Both the position numbers and the translations under genes were made by a program. Below the pieces are notes generated by a model. It worked only from the letters and a program-made list of their open reading frames with translations, did not search any database and had not been told where the DNA came from. A DNA stretch of 64,000 nucleotides from positions 9,327,560 through 9,391,559 of the forward strand of contig HG738140.1 of NCBI GenBank assembly GCA_000499405.2. Reading direction: 5' to 3'. This stretch comes from Onchocerca volvulus (Eukaryota > Nematoda > Chromadorea > Rhabditida > Onchocercidae). Below are positions 1 through 13,025 of the stretch, piece by piece (position 1 is the first letter of the stretch; every line of letters starts with the position of its first letter).

Positions 1-2872
<2,872 letters not shown>

Positions 2873-2877
<5 letters not shown>

Positions 2878-2900
2878 TATCTGCAAATAGAAATAATGGC
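2873..2900 (-). promoter_or_regulatory. Putative splice-leader acceptor inside a small hairpin at the kinase start
   Basis: On the minus strand a CTATTTGCAG acceptor ends 3 nt before the proposed ATG. The eight bases GCCATTAT before the acceptor are perfectly complementary to ATAATGGC, which contains the start codon, so the acceptor lies in a 12-nt loop. Trans-splicing is inferred from position and consensus only. Confidence 0.45.
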
Positions 2901-3851
2901 TAAAGGCCGCTCTTGTGAATCCTTCGGATAGAAATGGATTTACTATTTCTTTTCATGATATTTATAGTTCTTCAAAATTTGCAGAACACTGCCATATAAT
3001 TTGAATAACTAATTCGATAATGAAGAAAATCTAACGAAAACTTTTCATACATCTTCTAAAATGAGAAATTGACAATAATACCTGATTGAATATAAAGTTT
3101 TTGAAAACAAGAACTTACAAAAGGATCTGATTAAATATGATAAGCAAAACAAGTTTCCACGATTCAGGTTCGTCTACACTAGAAAGAAGTAGTTAGGGCA
3201 CAGAACATATGGATTTAATTAGCACATAACATAATTTAGCAAGAACACAAAATTTTCGGAAGTTTAAAGCCACAGAACGTTCCAATATTAGTAAATTTAA
3301 TGCAATTTACAATGAATTTGAAGTAATATAGCAGTAACTTGCAATAATACAAAGATTTATAACATCATCTTGCAACGTAATTTTCATAACAATATTGAAA
3401 AAAAAAAAAAAAATTTTATATATCAATCATTTAGGATTCATGAATAACACTGAAACAAAATCTACTACAAAACATGCATACAATGCTATAATCATGATGT
3501 AGTTAATATTTCGATAGGAAAAAAGCGACGTATACTATCGTCTCACTCATAATTTACAAACCTTGTACCGACAAAATTCAAAAATTGTCTTATGACATGT
3601 TGACAATATGACAATTTTTGAATTTGTCGGTACAAGATTTGTAAATTATGAGTGAGACGATAGTATACGTCGCTTTTTTCCGATCGAAATAATAACTATA
3701 TCATGGTTATAGCATTGTATGCATATTTTGTAGTAGATTTTGTTTAAGTGTTATTCATGAATCAATTACAGGGATTAGGGACTTCACTTTACTGGCAAAC
3801 ATTTTTTATGAATATCGATAACGTCACATAACCTTCAAAAAAACTTGGAAT
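2878..3851. other. Intergenic region between the kinase and CWC22
   Basis: AT-rich spacer between two minus-strand genes. It holds the foldback element at 3435-3763 and a poly-A run near 3400. No exon could be supported. The distance is longer than typical operon spacing, so co-transcription is not suggested. Confidence 0.6.
3435..3763. repeat. Long foldback (inverted-repeat) element
   Basis: Two arms, about 3435-3589 and 3610-3763, are inverted copies separated by a loop of about 20 bases. The arms differ by a scatter of substitutions and small indels; for example, the stretch GCGACGTATACTATCGTCTC is shared exactly. The layout is that of a foldback MITE or a recently formed palindrome. No protein-coding capacity was seen. 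It lies about 90 bp beyond the CWC22 stop codon, so readthrough transcripts would contain a long RNA hairpin. Confidence 0.9.
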
Positions 3852-6800
3852 TTAATCATGTCGTCGACGTTTGCTTTCACGTTTATTCAGCGCAGTAACC
3901 ACACGCTTATCTCCATGTTGCTCTTGCTTGCTTTTGTTCGTTCTACCATCGCGATCATCTTGATCAGATTCCTCATTATTTGTATGTTTTTCTCGACTTT
4001 CCGTATCGTTTGAATCTCTTCTTCGTCTTTTCTGCTTTTCATTACGTTTTCGTTCTTCCATTTTATTCTCTTTATATTCGGTTCTATCATGCTTTTTTCT
4101 TTCATTCCGTCGTTCCTCGTTGTCCTCTCTTCCTATGGTGGATTTTTTGTGCTTCTTTACATTTTGTTCATCCACTTTATTATCCTTCCGATTCTCCTCA
4201 TATTTTTTTTCCATTTTTCTGTCGCTTTCTTTGTCATAACTTCGTCTTTTCATTTCTTTTCTGTCATTTCCATGTCTCTCAGCCACTTTGCTTACTCTAT
4301 CATGAGATTTATTTTTCCAATCACATTCATTCTTCCGACCAGTATCTTTCAAGGAGTAATTTTCTTTTTTGACAATTTTTGGCGCTTTTTTAATTTGTTC
4401 GCCTTTTTGTGAAGCTTTTATATTACGCTTTGGTTCCTCATTGTTATCACCATCATCGGTCTCTGATGAAGATGTACTGGAGGTCGAATCACTACTGCTT
4501 TCATCCGAATCTGAGTCACTCAATGAACTCTCTGAAGACAACGAATCTTCCTTAGCTCTGGCTTTTTTTCGAGCTTGGTCCAAATGCAGTCTTAGATCGA
4601 CTGTAAGATATCCAAGACCTATCGTAGTAAAAAAATTGATCGAGAAGCGTGTATTATTCGGATTGTCTCGTGGGAATATTTTGTCGAAGGAAGACTGCAT
4701 TGTTGGATCGCGAATTCTCTGCAACAGATTTTCTACACCGAGGAATTCGGCAAGTTCTTGGAACACTATTTTAATATATATTCGCCCAGAAGAAGTCGTA
4801 TCCTCCTCATTCAATGATATCTGGTCCAAGATATCCCATGATATCGCATCAGTGGAAAGAAGATGAGCAACTAAACAAGCCATATTGCGCAATTTGTTAT
4901 ATTCAAATCGATGTATCGTACTGTAAGTATCACGAGCAATCCGCTCGAATGCTTCTTGGAATTCCTTACGAAGTCGACAAAATCGTTCTGCTAGTAAACC
5001 ATAAAATTTCTCGTAAGTTCTTTGCTGAGCACAGCAATCTACGATCATATTGCAAAGTTCCACATCTTGACCACTTTTCAAATCAATTTTAAGTAATTTA
5101 TGAGCTGCTTCTTGAAAGTCGAGGGAAGACTGAATTGTTAAATAAATGTTGCGCCGAAATGCTACCAAGTTCTGCTCTGTATTGTCGATGATCATCGTAC
5201 TTTGTTTTTCTCCTAAATTCAAATTAAGTTGAAACTAAGAATGACATGCTGAAAAAAAAAAAAAGAAAAAAAAAGAAAAATCAACCAAATATCGCAAGTC
5301 ACCTAAATAATTAATCAAATACAAAAAAAAAAATGAAAAATAAAAAATAAAAAAAATAAAAATAAAAATCTTGAAACCTTCTCGATTTTCTGTTATCTCT
5401 TCATCCGGTGTTTCTTCGCCTTCCTCTTCATCTGAACTCTCCTCTGCTAAACCAATTGCATCACGTCGAATTTCTTCGTATTCTTTCTCATGTTTCTCAA
5501 ATTCAGGATCGTATTTAAATACGTCTGAAACAAAAAATAAATTAAGATATCGAATTTGAAATATTAAATTAATAAAAGCGATGATTCCAACATTAACGTA
5601 ATTATAAAAATGCTAATAACCACAACTCACTTAATTCATTTTCTGGCAAAAGTAAATCCTCTAGTGTGATCGTATGCGTAATCTGATCATCTTCTTCTAT
5701 CAAATCCAAATCATCAATTAGTGCTGGATAAGCCTACAAGAAAAAAAAAAAAAAGAAACATAATGCAAAGTGGAAGTGGAGGCTTACTACCCTATGCGAT
5801 ATACTGAAGAATCTCTGAGTTTTCTGCTTTTAAATACTATAGAGATCATTTCTACTGCGATTTTCCAACTATATATATATATATATATATATAACAATAA
5901 AGAAAATAAATGCGAATGCGATTTCTTGATACCTCAAACCTAAAAATTATTCTAGATCACTCTATAATAGTTCTGTACAACTTCGCAAGTTTGTAATAAG
6001 TTTAAATTGCAAATTATACCTGGAATTTGTCTTTCCGGATATGAAAAATAACTTCGATCATATATTGAATTCTTTTGTCTATATCCGAATCACTTAGAAT
6101 ACTTCGTAACCGATCAAAAATTGCTGAAACTTTGTCATAGAAAAAAACCATAAAAAAGATACGAAAGTCCGAGAAATGCTATATTCAGTTATAGAGCATA
6201 ATGTTTAGCTACAAATGATAATATTCCTGAACAAAACTTACCATTTAAGCCACGAGGCGAAATTTCAGATAATTTAGCCCCACATTCTTTCAAAAATGCT
6301 ACTGTAATTTCTACTGAATCATCAGTTGGATTTTCAAGCATCAATATCATCATTTCCAATGCAAGGATCTCGTGAATCTGTAATGAAAAACCAGAGAAAT
6401 CTGTAGAAAAGATATGAAGAGATAAAATCACCAAATATAAATTTGTCATAATTGAATCCTGACATAATGAAAACGTAGGAAGAATAAAGTAAGCAAACGG
6501 TATAAACAGAATGAATCGTAAGTACAAACACAGCTATCAGTAAAGGTTTTCGAGATAGATAAAGCCAAATCGATTGATAAAAACATAATAGAAAAGAAGT
6601 ATGTACCACTTGCTGATTAATAAGATGAGCAATAAATTTGGATATTGTGACAGTAGAAGTTTTGTCATTTCGCTTATAACATCTTTTGAACTGTATCAGC
6701 AATCGATGAACGATCAACATTCCAATATTTGGGAAATGACTGTTAATAACAGCAACTAATGCTGCATATACATTAGAGAATGTTGGTGAATATGATTGTG

Positions 6801-7626
6801 CTTGGATTATTGATCGTGCTAACAAACCCCTGAAAGTACTTATGTCATACTTTCATGCAAAATAAAACTATATTTAATTATAATCAATCCAAAAAGTTGC
6901 AGAGTTGTTTAATTATGCCAAAAATTAATATAATGATGGTAAAAAAAATCAAGTTTGGAAAATCCATTATCAGAAGCTGGCACTCATTTTTATACACATG
7001 AATTTCATAACTTCAGAAATAATTTATGAAAGACATAAAAAAGCATATAAAAAAGATTAAAATTTCAAAGAAGTTTCTCAACCTTCCTCGGATGACGTTT
7101 TCCTGCAACAAATCTCGTATGACATTGAGCAAATTACTGGTGTTCGCTTTGTTTACCTAAACACTGAAAGACTGTTAATAACAGAACAGTGATTACACAC
7201 AATAAATATCACCATGTGAACTTATGAAAAAGACACCTGTCCATGAATCCGTTTCTTTAGGCGCTCCCAGTTCAGTCTCTGGTATACTTCACTGTTCTTA
7301 TCACTGATCTGCTCTTGCATCATTTTAAGTTTGGCAGGTGGAATGTATGCACCACCTGTGCGCGTATGCAACAAATCCATGTCCTTCTTCGGTTTTTGTG
7401 CTTTCTCTAATTCCGACGGCATCTGTAATTTTTTCAAAAACATTGCTTTCATTCCTCGATAATTAGGATGTCTAACACTACAAAGGAAAGAACAAAAATG
7501 GAAAAAGCAATCACAGTGGGAAATGCTACATATATCTTCTCCTCTCCATAACAAAATCGAGACGCTAATCGCTGCAAAATATAAAGACAAAAGTAAAGTC
7601 CATATACTCACTCACGGTAACGGCAT
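3852..7626 (-). CDS. CWC22: Pre-mRNA splicing factor CWC22 / nucampholin (C. elegans LET-858 family)
   Basis: Nine exons in coding order: 7626-7616, 7477-7237, 7156-7083, 6829-6607, 6377-6242, 6123-6020, 5733-5631, 5524-5378, 5212-3852. All phases agree, giving 799 aa. The MIF4G domain fills roughly residues 20-300 (landmarks [33 protein letters not shown]). A linker precedes an MA3 domain from about 362 to 483 ([20 protein letters not shown]). The conserved [13 protein letters not shown] block is near 536. From about 570 the protein is Ser/Asp-rich and then Lys/Arg/Glu-rich, as in animal CWC22. In this family the MIF4G domain binds eIF4A3 and delivers it to the spliceosome, linking splicing to exon-junction-complex assembly in the nucleus. 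The first coding exon has only 11 nt (MPLP); it is chosen on phase and is the least certain part. Human CWC22 has a longer N-terminal arm. Confidence 0.95.
5871..5893. repeat. (AT)n microsatellite
   Basis: About 11 uninterrupted TA units inside the CWC22 intron between the exons at 6123-6020 and 5733-5631. Confidence 0.9.
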
Positions 7627-8283
7627 ATATGCACAGTTTAGCAAAAATTACAAAAATTGTAGATAATCGTAAACAAAATCAAAGCACTGACTACCATTAT
7701 CTGCTACATTACTCTTTCTACAGATTCATCATGTTATTTATCCTGAAACGCCAACAAAAGAAACAAAACCTGCTCATATACCCAACTCAATTATTTCCCA
7801 GCAAAATAATCCAAAAATTCATAGTTTTAATTTCGATGAGCATCCCTAAGCAAAACTTAGTTTCTATTTTGTACCATGTATTTCAGTTCGTTTATACAAA
7901 TGTCAAGTTCAGATTATTACTTAACATCTAGGGATTATTCACTATGTTAAAACTGCCCACCGTTCGACCAAAAAAGCAGATACAGCCTTGCATGCATGAA
8001 TTGGTTATCCCATTCGATTTCAGGTCAAACGTACGTTGCAAGACTGTGACCTTTCATCCTAACTACCCGATCAGTAACGTTCTCACTCAACCTCCCTCTT
8101 CGATGCAGTGCTATCTCGATTTGAATCTAACTACACGGTACTTGCAGTGATTTAAAAGTAACCGACAATCCCTTAACAAGGTGAGCCGAATTCACAACTG
8201 GTGAACCTTATATATATATTTCTTCCTAGATCGTATGAAAGGACGAGCCGTCGAATACGGGTCGGCCAATTGAGTGGTGTAAA

Positions 8284-8394
8284 GCAGTAAGTGAGACCTT
8301 TGAGAAAGGTGGTGTAGAAATTATCTTAGTGACCAGTGGTCAGGTGGTAGTAGGGAAGCGAACTGCAACCTAAGATAATATAATTGCTTACTGC
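8284..8394. other. Nested inverted repeats, possible structured RNA or small element
   Basis: Outer 8-bp arms GCAGTAAG (8284-8291) and CTTACTGC (8387-8394) enclose a hairpin ACCTTT-GAG-AAAGGT (8297-8311). They also enclose a 10-bp stem ATTATCTTAG / CTAAGATAAT (8320-8329 / 8370-8379) that itself contains GACCA-G-TGGTC (8331-8341). The nesting resembles a multibranched RNA fold. It matches no spliceosomal, tRNA or snoRNA family that I recognise. Confidence 0.4.
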
Positions 8395-8712
8395 AGCATC
8401 ATTTAATTATTTATTCAGTATGGTACAGCGATTTTTAAACATAGCATTTGTTGGGAAAAAAATCTGATTAAACCGTAATTTGGTTTGTAGATTGATTGGG
8501 TCCTAGATTGATTCTTATTGCTATTGAGATTCGGGAAAGACACTGGATTTTATTGGATAATATGATATTATACACAGTAATATACTATACAATAGTAAAC
8601 AGTAAATAAACAATATGCAATAAATAATGAAAGAGTGCTAACAGAGTCTTCTGTTGAATTGTCGCTCATATCGATCTCATTTGTCGAACTTTTACTATAT
8701 GATGCGTCGATT

Positions 8713-8769
8713 CTTGTCGTCATAAAACTTTAGTTACACCGGTCCTTGTCGTCATAAAACTTTAGTTAC
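8713..8769. repeat. Two 25-bp direct repeats, period 32
   Basis: Copies at 8713-8737 and 8745-8769 are identical over 25 bases (core GTCGTCATAAAACTTTAG). Confidence 0.9.
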
Positions 8770-8899
8770 GTCAGTGTTGAAACTTGTAACTCAGCTCTTC
8801 AGAAAACTGACTCTGTTTCAACGGAGCTCCTTCTCCTTTCCCGATCTCCAGCATGTTGCCTCATGATTGGTCGATTCGCATTATTTGTTAAGCGAACCG

Positions 8900-8983
8900 T
8901 TTTGATGATAAACATGTTTATCGTTTTGATAAGAAACATATTTATCACTCTATTTATCGTTTTGACGGTAAACGTGTTTATCC
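8900..8983. repeat. Three 24-bp repeats with palindromic TAAACATGTTTA core
   Basis: Units at 8900-8923, 8924-8947 and 8960-8983 all begin GTTTTGA. The first contains the perfect 16-bp palindrome GATAAACATGTTTATC. The others are near-palindromic versions. ATAAACA/TGTTTAT resembles a forkhead-factor site, so a promoter role is possible; that is inference. Confidence 0.75.
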
Positions 8984-9414
8984 TTGTTGATCCATTTGAA
9001 ACTAATTTCTCGCTTCTTGACCTTAAATACTCCTTGCTTATAATAAGCCATCTTTCGGATTTTCCCGATAGCATTCTTCGATCTTTTTTATATTATGATG
9101 TGTCATATATCCATAACAGTATTAATTTAAATTTTTTAGTGGTTATCTGGATGATGTTAAGACGTGTTTTAGATAGTTTTTAGATTTTTGATATATCTTG
9201 TAAACTTCCATTCAAATAGTCTATCTTACCAAGATTTGCTTGGATAGAGTATGCCAAACATTAGGTCAGAGAATATAAAATAAAGTATAATATATAATAC
9301 TTACACTAACGTTTAATGTCTTCAATTTGTGTTACTGGAAAATAATAAATGTGTTTGCAGTTTTGTCATTTTTTGCGACTTAAAATTACTTCGAAGATTT
9401 TTAAATTTCTGTCG

Positions 9415-12400
9415 ATGAAGAAGGATAAAAAGCGGGTAAGTACTTTTGCTGTACAATTTTTAAATTGTCATAATTTATTTAAACGCTGCATTGCTTTTAC
9501 TGTTTAATTCATATTTTTCTCTTTAAAGAAATCGTATTCATTTCGAAGGAAAAAGACTCGAAGGCGAACTTTAAGTGGTACTTCCAGTGAAACCACATGT
9601 TGCATGATTCCAAACTCCAATAAACAGCATAGTCGTCGTAGCAGCATTGTTTCCTGTATCTCGACTGCATCCAGTTCGAGGTCTTGAATAACTTTTTATT
9701 CTTCTTGATTTCTGTATTATTCCATAATGTGCAAACTGTTTTAGGTCTTTATCTGTAAGGAAAAAAGCAACTCAAAGTGATTTCTTATCGTCTCTCGATT
9801 TACGTTCTAAAGGTGTGTAATTTTTTTTTTTTGTAAGTATTCAAGAGTTTCGTTATGCATGTTATTCATGGAGTAATTGGTAAACATCTTTGTTTGCAAA
9901 ATTTATGATGATTATAGTTTAAAATTTTTTTGCATTTTTATTGATCATGGATTTGTATTAGTCAGATTCTCGACTCATCTTACTTGCAAGCACTCTTCTT
10001 ATTATTTCTTATATTTCTTCGTTTATTCTTCGCCATTTACGATATTTCACTTTTAGTTATCTGTTGTCTTTCAATAAGAATGATATAATTTGAAATGTTT
10101 GAGCTAATTTTTATACTTGAGATTGTTCAGTTTAATGCGTTCATTACGATAGCTACCATCAAAAAATTTAACTTATTCAAGTCTGCCAGTATAATAAGTT
10201 AAATAGATTATAAACATCTAATTTCGAAAATAGAAATAGCTCCCATGATTTGAGTCTTTCAGAGAAATCGAAATCAATTGCATTTTACATTGACAATCGA
10301 GAAGAAATGGTTCACCATATGTTTGCATCACTTCATAGAAGAGAACTTTATGAATTATTACCGGAAAATTTGAAGGTTTGCTGATACAATTTTATTATGT
10401 ATACATATATCGAAGTATTTTCATTGTAATTTAAGAAACTGGAAATAGCAGAGCTTCGATATTTATGCATTAAAGAGCTGAATGAGATGTCTGCAAAGAA
10501 TATACGCACTATTTTAAAAGGTTGGCTTGGTTACTGTTATGCTTTAAAGCGATAGATTTATCATATTCATGTCCTTTTACTGTTAGTGTGTAGTTACTAC
10601 TTCTGGCTTATTTATTTTGAATAAGAAGTCTGCTTCAACAAATATCTTTAACCTCATTGTCTTGTGCCCATTTGTAGTCCTCTAATTTAAATAAATGCAT
10701 AAAAAAGGAAATCATTAATATTTTTGTGTGTTTTTATTGCAAGTCTAAATGTTATCTTTAGGGAAGGATTTTGTTGGAAGTAGTGAATCTGAAGGAGAGA
10801 AGGACGAAGCAGAGATGATTAATGCAAATATTAAAAGTATGTTCATTTTTCTCTCTGCTTTATCATTTTGATTATCTATAATTTTTTTTCTTAATTTTAA
10901 TGTTTTTAAGCATCGAAAACCGAAATTGCCGTTGCCGATTCCACAACAGAAATGACTGCACCAAATTCTGTCAATTTACATGGGTATATTGATATAATTT
11001 TGGATTTTAACTTTTATTTGTTTCTAACTTCGAATTAGTGATAAAAAATGCAATATAGGATCAAGTGAATTACAGAATACAAATATTAATTAATATCATT
11101 GCAAGTTCTATTTCGCTCAAATAAGGAAGAAAAAAAAAAAAAACACTAATAAAAGTGTTCCTGATGAACTTTAGTTTTTCCGTCTTGTAATTTCTGAGAA
11201 AAACTGAAGATTTTAATTTTTTAAATTATGCTTTATTTTCAGTATTTTGTTTTCAGTAATTTTTGAATTATACTATGTTTTCAGTATTTTTCACGCAGAC
11301 AAAAATGCAGATAATGCCTTTGTCTGGAGCAATATCATAAACACTCCAGAAGTCCATTATGCTCCAATTGAAAATAATTCTTTATTCAAAAATCAAGAAA
11401 ATGAAATTATTGCTCACTCTGACTTTGACAGGGAACAGAGAGTTTCAGTTTCATCAAATCAGCATACAAAAATATTTGCTAGCGACGATGTATCAAATCG
11501 CAAAAATCAGGTATTGAACGAGTTAACAGTGATTGATTAATTACCTCTTTTTGATCCGATATTTTCACCTGTTGTTTGGAAGCATATTGAGATTAGTTTT
11601 CTTCTTTAAAAGAAGCTTATTACTGATTTCTTGTTAATAGTTTTATAAAATCTAATTTGATTATAGTGTTTTGATTAGCAGTTTTAAGGTTGTTTCAAAT
11701 ATAATGACAGAGAATGATGATGACTTGGAAGATGGTGAGGTTGTGAGTGATCAAGAAAAGAGTTCAGACTCAAGTAAGAATGCTGCGCTAAATAAGGTTT
11801 GTTTCTATTTAATTTTGCCAATTTATACCAGCTACCTAATAGTTACCTACTGAAGGGAATCTGGAGATTGGTCCATAGTGTAATGGTTAATATCCTGGTA
11901 GTATGATGTTAGGAGTTTGATTCCGACTGAGCACTTTCAAGGGCGAGCAATCGTTTCTGAGCGCGATTGGTCGCTAATGTAGGTGCGAGATTGTAGTGAG
12001 GTTGTGTTACTTGTGTAAGGCATTTTCACTTTACTTGCACGAGTGTCAAGAGCTTCCAACAGAACTAATATGCAAACAACAGGTATATAAACAGCGGTGA
12101 GTGATAGTCAAATTGATCAATGGACTTACAGTATGTAGAACATACGTCTATCGGTGTTTTTCGGCATATTCTTGAATTGATGCTAATGTTGGTTGGGATT
12201 TCACTCTTATAACAGTAGCAAAGAATAAAAGCTCAGCATTCTATTCTTACTCTAGTTGTCGGAAAATTTCCAATGCATTGATACTCACATAATGGAAAAA
12301 TAAGGTGATATTTAGTATTTTAAAATATATAGTGCAGTAATCAGTATCATGATACACTCTGTTGATACATCGCAGAAGAATATATCGACATATTCTTATT

Positions 12401-13025
12401 GATTATTTCTTCTAGTATTTTAGTTTTCATTTAATAAAGGACTGTTGTATTTCTGCATTTGATCGAATTATGCGATGTTAGCTAAAAGGAAAATTCATTC
12501 CTTTAATATGAAGAAATCATATTTCTCATGTAACTTACGTTGTATATGAAAGTTAAAAACCTTTAGCGAAAATTTAGTGAAAGTCATATATTCTACGTTA
12601 TTTTGGTTTTTATTTTCTGATGTAGAAAAATAATTTTCTTTTCAAGAATCAGAATTGTAATCAATATTTCGCCAACTACAGGATCGTTTTTACCGACAAT
12701 GCAGACGATGATTCATCGCCGGCATCGATGCCAAAAAGTTTGGGAAAGTAAATGTCTAATGTAGTTTTATCATGTATTGAATTTCATTTAGAAATTTTGG
12801 AATCTCATTCTTTTTTTTTTTTTTTTTTATTTAATTTTGTAGAAGATATATTGCGTAAAATGCCAATGATTTTTATATACCAGATTTTGTTATCTTTGCA
12901 GTTTTGAAAATTCAACTGATGCAAACAATAAAATACGAAAAGAAAAGAAGCTCAATATGCTGGAATTGCAACTGAGAGCTCGTGCTATTGAAGCGCTTAT
13001 CAGACGAAGTGACGATAAACCGTAA
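9415..13025 (+). CDS. CAAP1: CAAP1-like protein (caspase activity and apoptosis inhibitor 1 family)
   Basis: Eleven exons: 9415-9435, 9529-9680, 9745-9812, 10263-10375, 10436-10520, 10762-10836, 10911-10983, 11285-11510, 11689-11796, 12647-12747, 12902-13025. Every junction keeps phase, giving 381 aa, close to vertebrate CAAP1. The N-terminus is basic and Ser-rich. Residues about 81-147 form the conserved helical block (DNREEMVHHMFASL, ELLPENLKKLEIAELRYLCI, LNEMSAKNIRTILKG). The middle is acidic and low in complexity. The last 25 residues, with LNMLELQLRARAIEALIRR, match the other conserved CAAP1 segment. In mammals the protein is reported to restrain caspase-10-dependent apoptosis; nematodes lack that pathway in the same form, so the worm role is unknown. 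Family assignment is from remembered motifs, not a search. The exon at 12647 follows a good TTTTCAAG acceptor; other acceptors there break the frame. Confidence 0.72.
11870..11974 (+). repeat. Decayed tRNA-derived (SINE-like) element in a CAAP1 intron
   Basis: A pol III A-box TAGTGTAATGG (11876-11886) and a B-box-like AGTTTGATTCC (11914-11924) are 38 nt apart, as in a tRNA. The acceptor and T stems no longer pair, so this is not a working tRNA. An 11-bp hairpin with one mismatch, GCGAGCAATCG / CGATTGGTCGC (11943-11974), follows in locally GC-richer sequence. This fits a tRNA-headed SINE or an old tRNA pseudogene. Confidence 0.5.

Larger units (their letters stand above)
7627..9414. promoter_or_regulatory. 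Divergent intergenic region between CWC22 and the CAAP1-like gene
   Basis: The two flanking genes point away from each other, so this 1.8 kb should hold both promoters. It is less AT-rich than most spacers here, particularly at 7940-8400 and 8640-8900. It contains a nested inverted-repeat block (8284-8394), a pair of 25-bp direct repeats (8713-8769) and three 24-bp repeats with a palindromic core (8900-8983). No intact gene was found. Short open frames at 7944-8150 and 8863-9183 have no recognisable content. A degenerate LTR or other repeat origin for 8,000-9,000 is possible but unproven. Confidence 0.5.

Noticed and set aside
3980..4866. Overlapping plus-strand open frames of 100-165 codons
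   Set aside because: They are antisense to the low-complexity tail of CWC22; their Phe/Leu/Ser-rich translations are the complement of the Lys/Glu/Arg and Ser codons.
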